Position numbers and translations under genes: made by a program. 64,000 bases of DNA from Cloeon dipterum (lineage: Eukaryota; Arthropoda; Insecta; Ephemeroptera; Baetidae): contig NC_088790.1 of the NCBI RefSeq assembly GCF_949628265.1, positions 25,300,545 to 25,364,544 of the forward strand, read 5' to 3'. Shown piece after piece: positions 62,142-64,000 of the stretch. The notes beneath the pieces were generated by a model. It had not been told where the DNA came from, did no database searches, and worked only from the letters and a program-made list of their open reading frames with translations. Within the stretch, counting starts at the first letter, position 1. The number at the start of each line of letters is the position of its first letter.

Positions 62142-64000
62142 ATGCATCTTTATTGGCGAAGTTTCCAAACTTTGGTTTGGATTATGATTGCTTTCACGAC
62201 AATTCCGCAAAACTCGAGTGGATTTAATTGTGAGTATTCCCAAAATTGTAGGCTGTAACTTGTTTAAAATTTCAATTCAAACGTATTTTTAATTAAATCA
62301 AAACGAAATTTATTTAAAGATTGCGACTCCGCATCAAGCAACGCGAAGATGGTGCAAGAAGACCACTACTACTACAGAAGCTGCTATTTGGTTGACAAAG
62401 AATTGGCCGATGAGCTGTGGGTCCCTATCGATTTTAAGGAGAAAGTCACGGCTGAGCATGTCCACAATCACGCCTTCCGCAGGGTAATTGTATTTTAATT
62501 CATTTTTGTGTAATTACTTTTGATCCATGAATATTAGAAATTTTTCTTACTGTGAAATTCCCTGCGTGCACAGATTCATAAAATTCTTACAAATTGAAGA
62601 ATTTATTTCCTTGCTATATGCATTTACAAATAGTTGTTTTTTTCTTTTTCGATAAACAAAATTTGGTTTTTATTAAATAAAAAGGCCTCCCATTTTTTTC
62701 AGTCTGGAAACTTGACGTTTGACTTCCCTTTCTACGGAAGTCTAGTGAGGACTATAACGTTACTTCCGGAAGGTTTCATCACTTTGGGAGAAGATGAAAT
62801 GTACGTCGGTTTGAGTCCCGTTCGGTACATAGCGCCGTTGATGCTGTTAAACTTTCAATCGAGTCCTGATTCTTACATGGGATACTATGAAACAGGTATG
62901 AAATTTTCTAAATGCCACCTAAAATCCCTTTTCGTAACTTTCTAAAAATCAATTTTCAGATGTTATATTCACCATTCAGTGGATGAATTTGGGAGCAGAA
63001 CCGCTGATCAATATTGGAAACTTCTCCTTCCAAGCAACCTTGCACAAGAACGGATCGATCGTGTTCGTTTACAAAACAATTCCTCCATATCAAATGTGGA
63101 AGAGTTATCTCTTTAGTACCAGAGCTCAGATCGGCACTTCCGATGCTTACCAACATCATTTCGATAGTAACTCTCGTAAATACACTAGAATTTTACCTTG
63201 TTTTTATGGGTTAATTATGCTTAACAATCTGAATATAGCACCGTTGACCACTCAGTTCCACAAAACTGATCTTGCAAACTTCGACCTGTACCCTCTGGAA
63301 AGCTCTGCCATCGTATTTTTGGATCCACTCCCTACTTGCGACTCTTTCAAAGACTGTGAGAGCTGCTCTCAAGCAGATATTAAACCAGAAGTAAGAGAGG
63401 CTTGTAAAAAATTGCATGTCAATTAAATAAAAAATCTTTCAGGGATGTGTTTGGTGCGCAAAAATGGAGAAATGCACAAACTCCATCCAGGTTTACAGTT
63501 CACTCGAGATGATCCGCGACTGTTCAGATATATTCGACGACAAAATTAATTGCACCTCTGCTGCGACGGGACAGTTGAATGATGCCGGAGCCAAGATCGT
63601 TCCTGAAAGCGGTCCGAGTACGTAATTTATCCTCAAATCCAATTTTAATTTTAAAATTTACATTCTTAATTGTTTTCCTTCCATGTTAAGAACTATTAAT
63701 TTGTCTAATTGTTTAGAAACAGCAGTGGATCCACATTCAGCTTATGGAAGTTCTGTGGTTCTCATCTTAAGTATAAATTTTGTCCAAAGCATGATTGAAT
63801 TAGCTATAATGTGCTGTTTTTTTCTAGGCCCCTACTTTGATTGGCTTTGGCTTTTGCTTTACATTTTCCTCGCGTTTGACATAATTTGTGGTGTGATATA
63901 CTGGAATAGAGTCAGAGCGGAAATTCAGTCGCTGATTGCCTGGATCAAAAAGTGCACTCAGCGTTCGACGAACGACGATCTTGAGAGGCATCAAATACTG
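62142..64000 (+). CDS. Plexin-domain-containing (PLXDC/TEM7-like) type I membrane protein, 3' end off the right edge
   Basis: Exons: 62142-62229, 62320-62483, 62703-62895, 62960-63390, 63443-63617, 63717-63770, 63828 to the edge. The first exon encodes a signal peptide (MHLYWRSFQTLVWIMIAFTT). Next come YYYRSCYLVDKELADELWV and LTFDFPFYGSLVRTITLLPE, typical of the PLXDC ectodomain. A cysteine-rich PSI/plexin repeat follows (TCDSFKDCESC, then GCVWCAKMEKC). The last visible exon holds a transmembrane helix (WLWLLLYIFLAFDIICGVIY) and the start of a basic cytoplasmic tail. The family are cell-surface receptors (PEDF and nidogen binding in vertebrates). A possible extra in-frame intron lies near 63171-63238, where the sequence also reads through. 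Confidence 0.83.

Overview
The window is eukaryotic nuclear DNA, almost certainly from an insect. It is AT-rich, genes are split into many small exons by short GT-AG introns, and one gene carries a six-cysteine odorant-binding-protein (OBP) fold, a family typical of insects. The compact introns and tandem expansions would suit a small-genome insect such as a mayfly, but that species guess is only inference. Exon limits below were read by eye from GT/AG sites and reading-frame phase.

Positions 1-54,900 hold a head-to-tail array of six insulin-degrading-enzyme-like M16 metalloprotease genes, all on the minus strand. They are called IDE-1 to IDE-6 from left to right. IDE-1 runs off the left edge. 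IDE-2 has one frameshift. IDE-3 carries an internal duplication, an early stop and weak splice sites. IDE-4, -5 and -6 look whole. IDE-6 is the most canonical copy: it alone keeps an upstream ATG with a mitochondrial-type presequence, and it ends in a peroxisomal-type AKL tail. IDE-4 and -5 keep the AKL end but start at an internal Met. IDE-2 and -3 have run past the AKL end. A remnant of another copy's 5' end lies at 46.4-46.7 kb. Small repeats (two MITEs with 8-bp target duplications, two copies of a SINE-like repeat, one fold-back) sit in introns and spacers.

Positions 35,130-46,230 are an 11.1-kb DNA transposon inserted in the 5' flank of IDE-5. It has matching CCCAGCAGAAAAT ends, a TTA target duplication, inverted subterminal repeat arrays, and two divergent genes whose spliced frames are both open. 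One is a 905-residue EnSpm/CACTA-type transposase (plus strand). The other is a 616-residue protein with a probable BEN domain (minus strand). The interrupted site can be rebuilt from the sister units of the array.

Positions 56,546-60,958 (minus) encode an 802-residue secreted protein in 24 in-phase exons: signal peptide, Thr/Ser-rich stalk, two C-type lectin domains, a complete six-cysteine OBP domain, then a third lectin-like domain. I regard this lectin-OBP fusion and the BEN-carrying EnSpm element as the two most novel items. Positions 62,142 to the right edge (plus) hold most of a plexin-domain-containing (PLXDC/TEM7-like) membrane protein gene, divergently arranged from the lectin gene.
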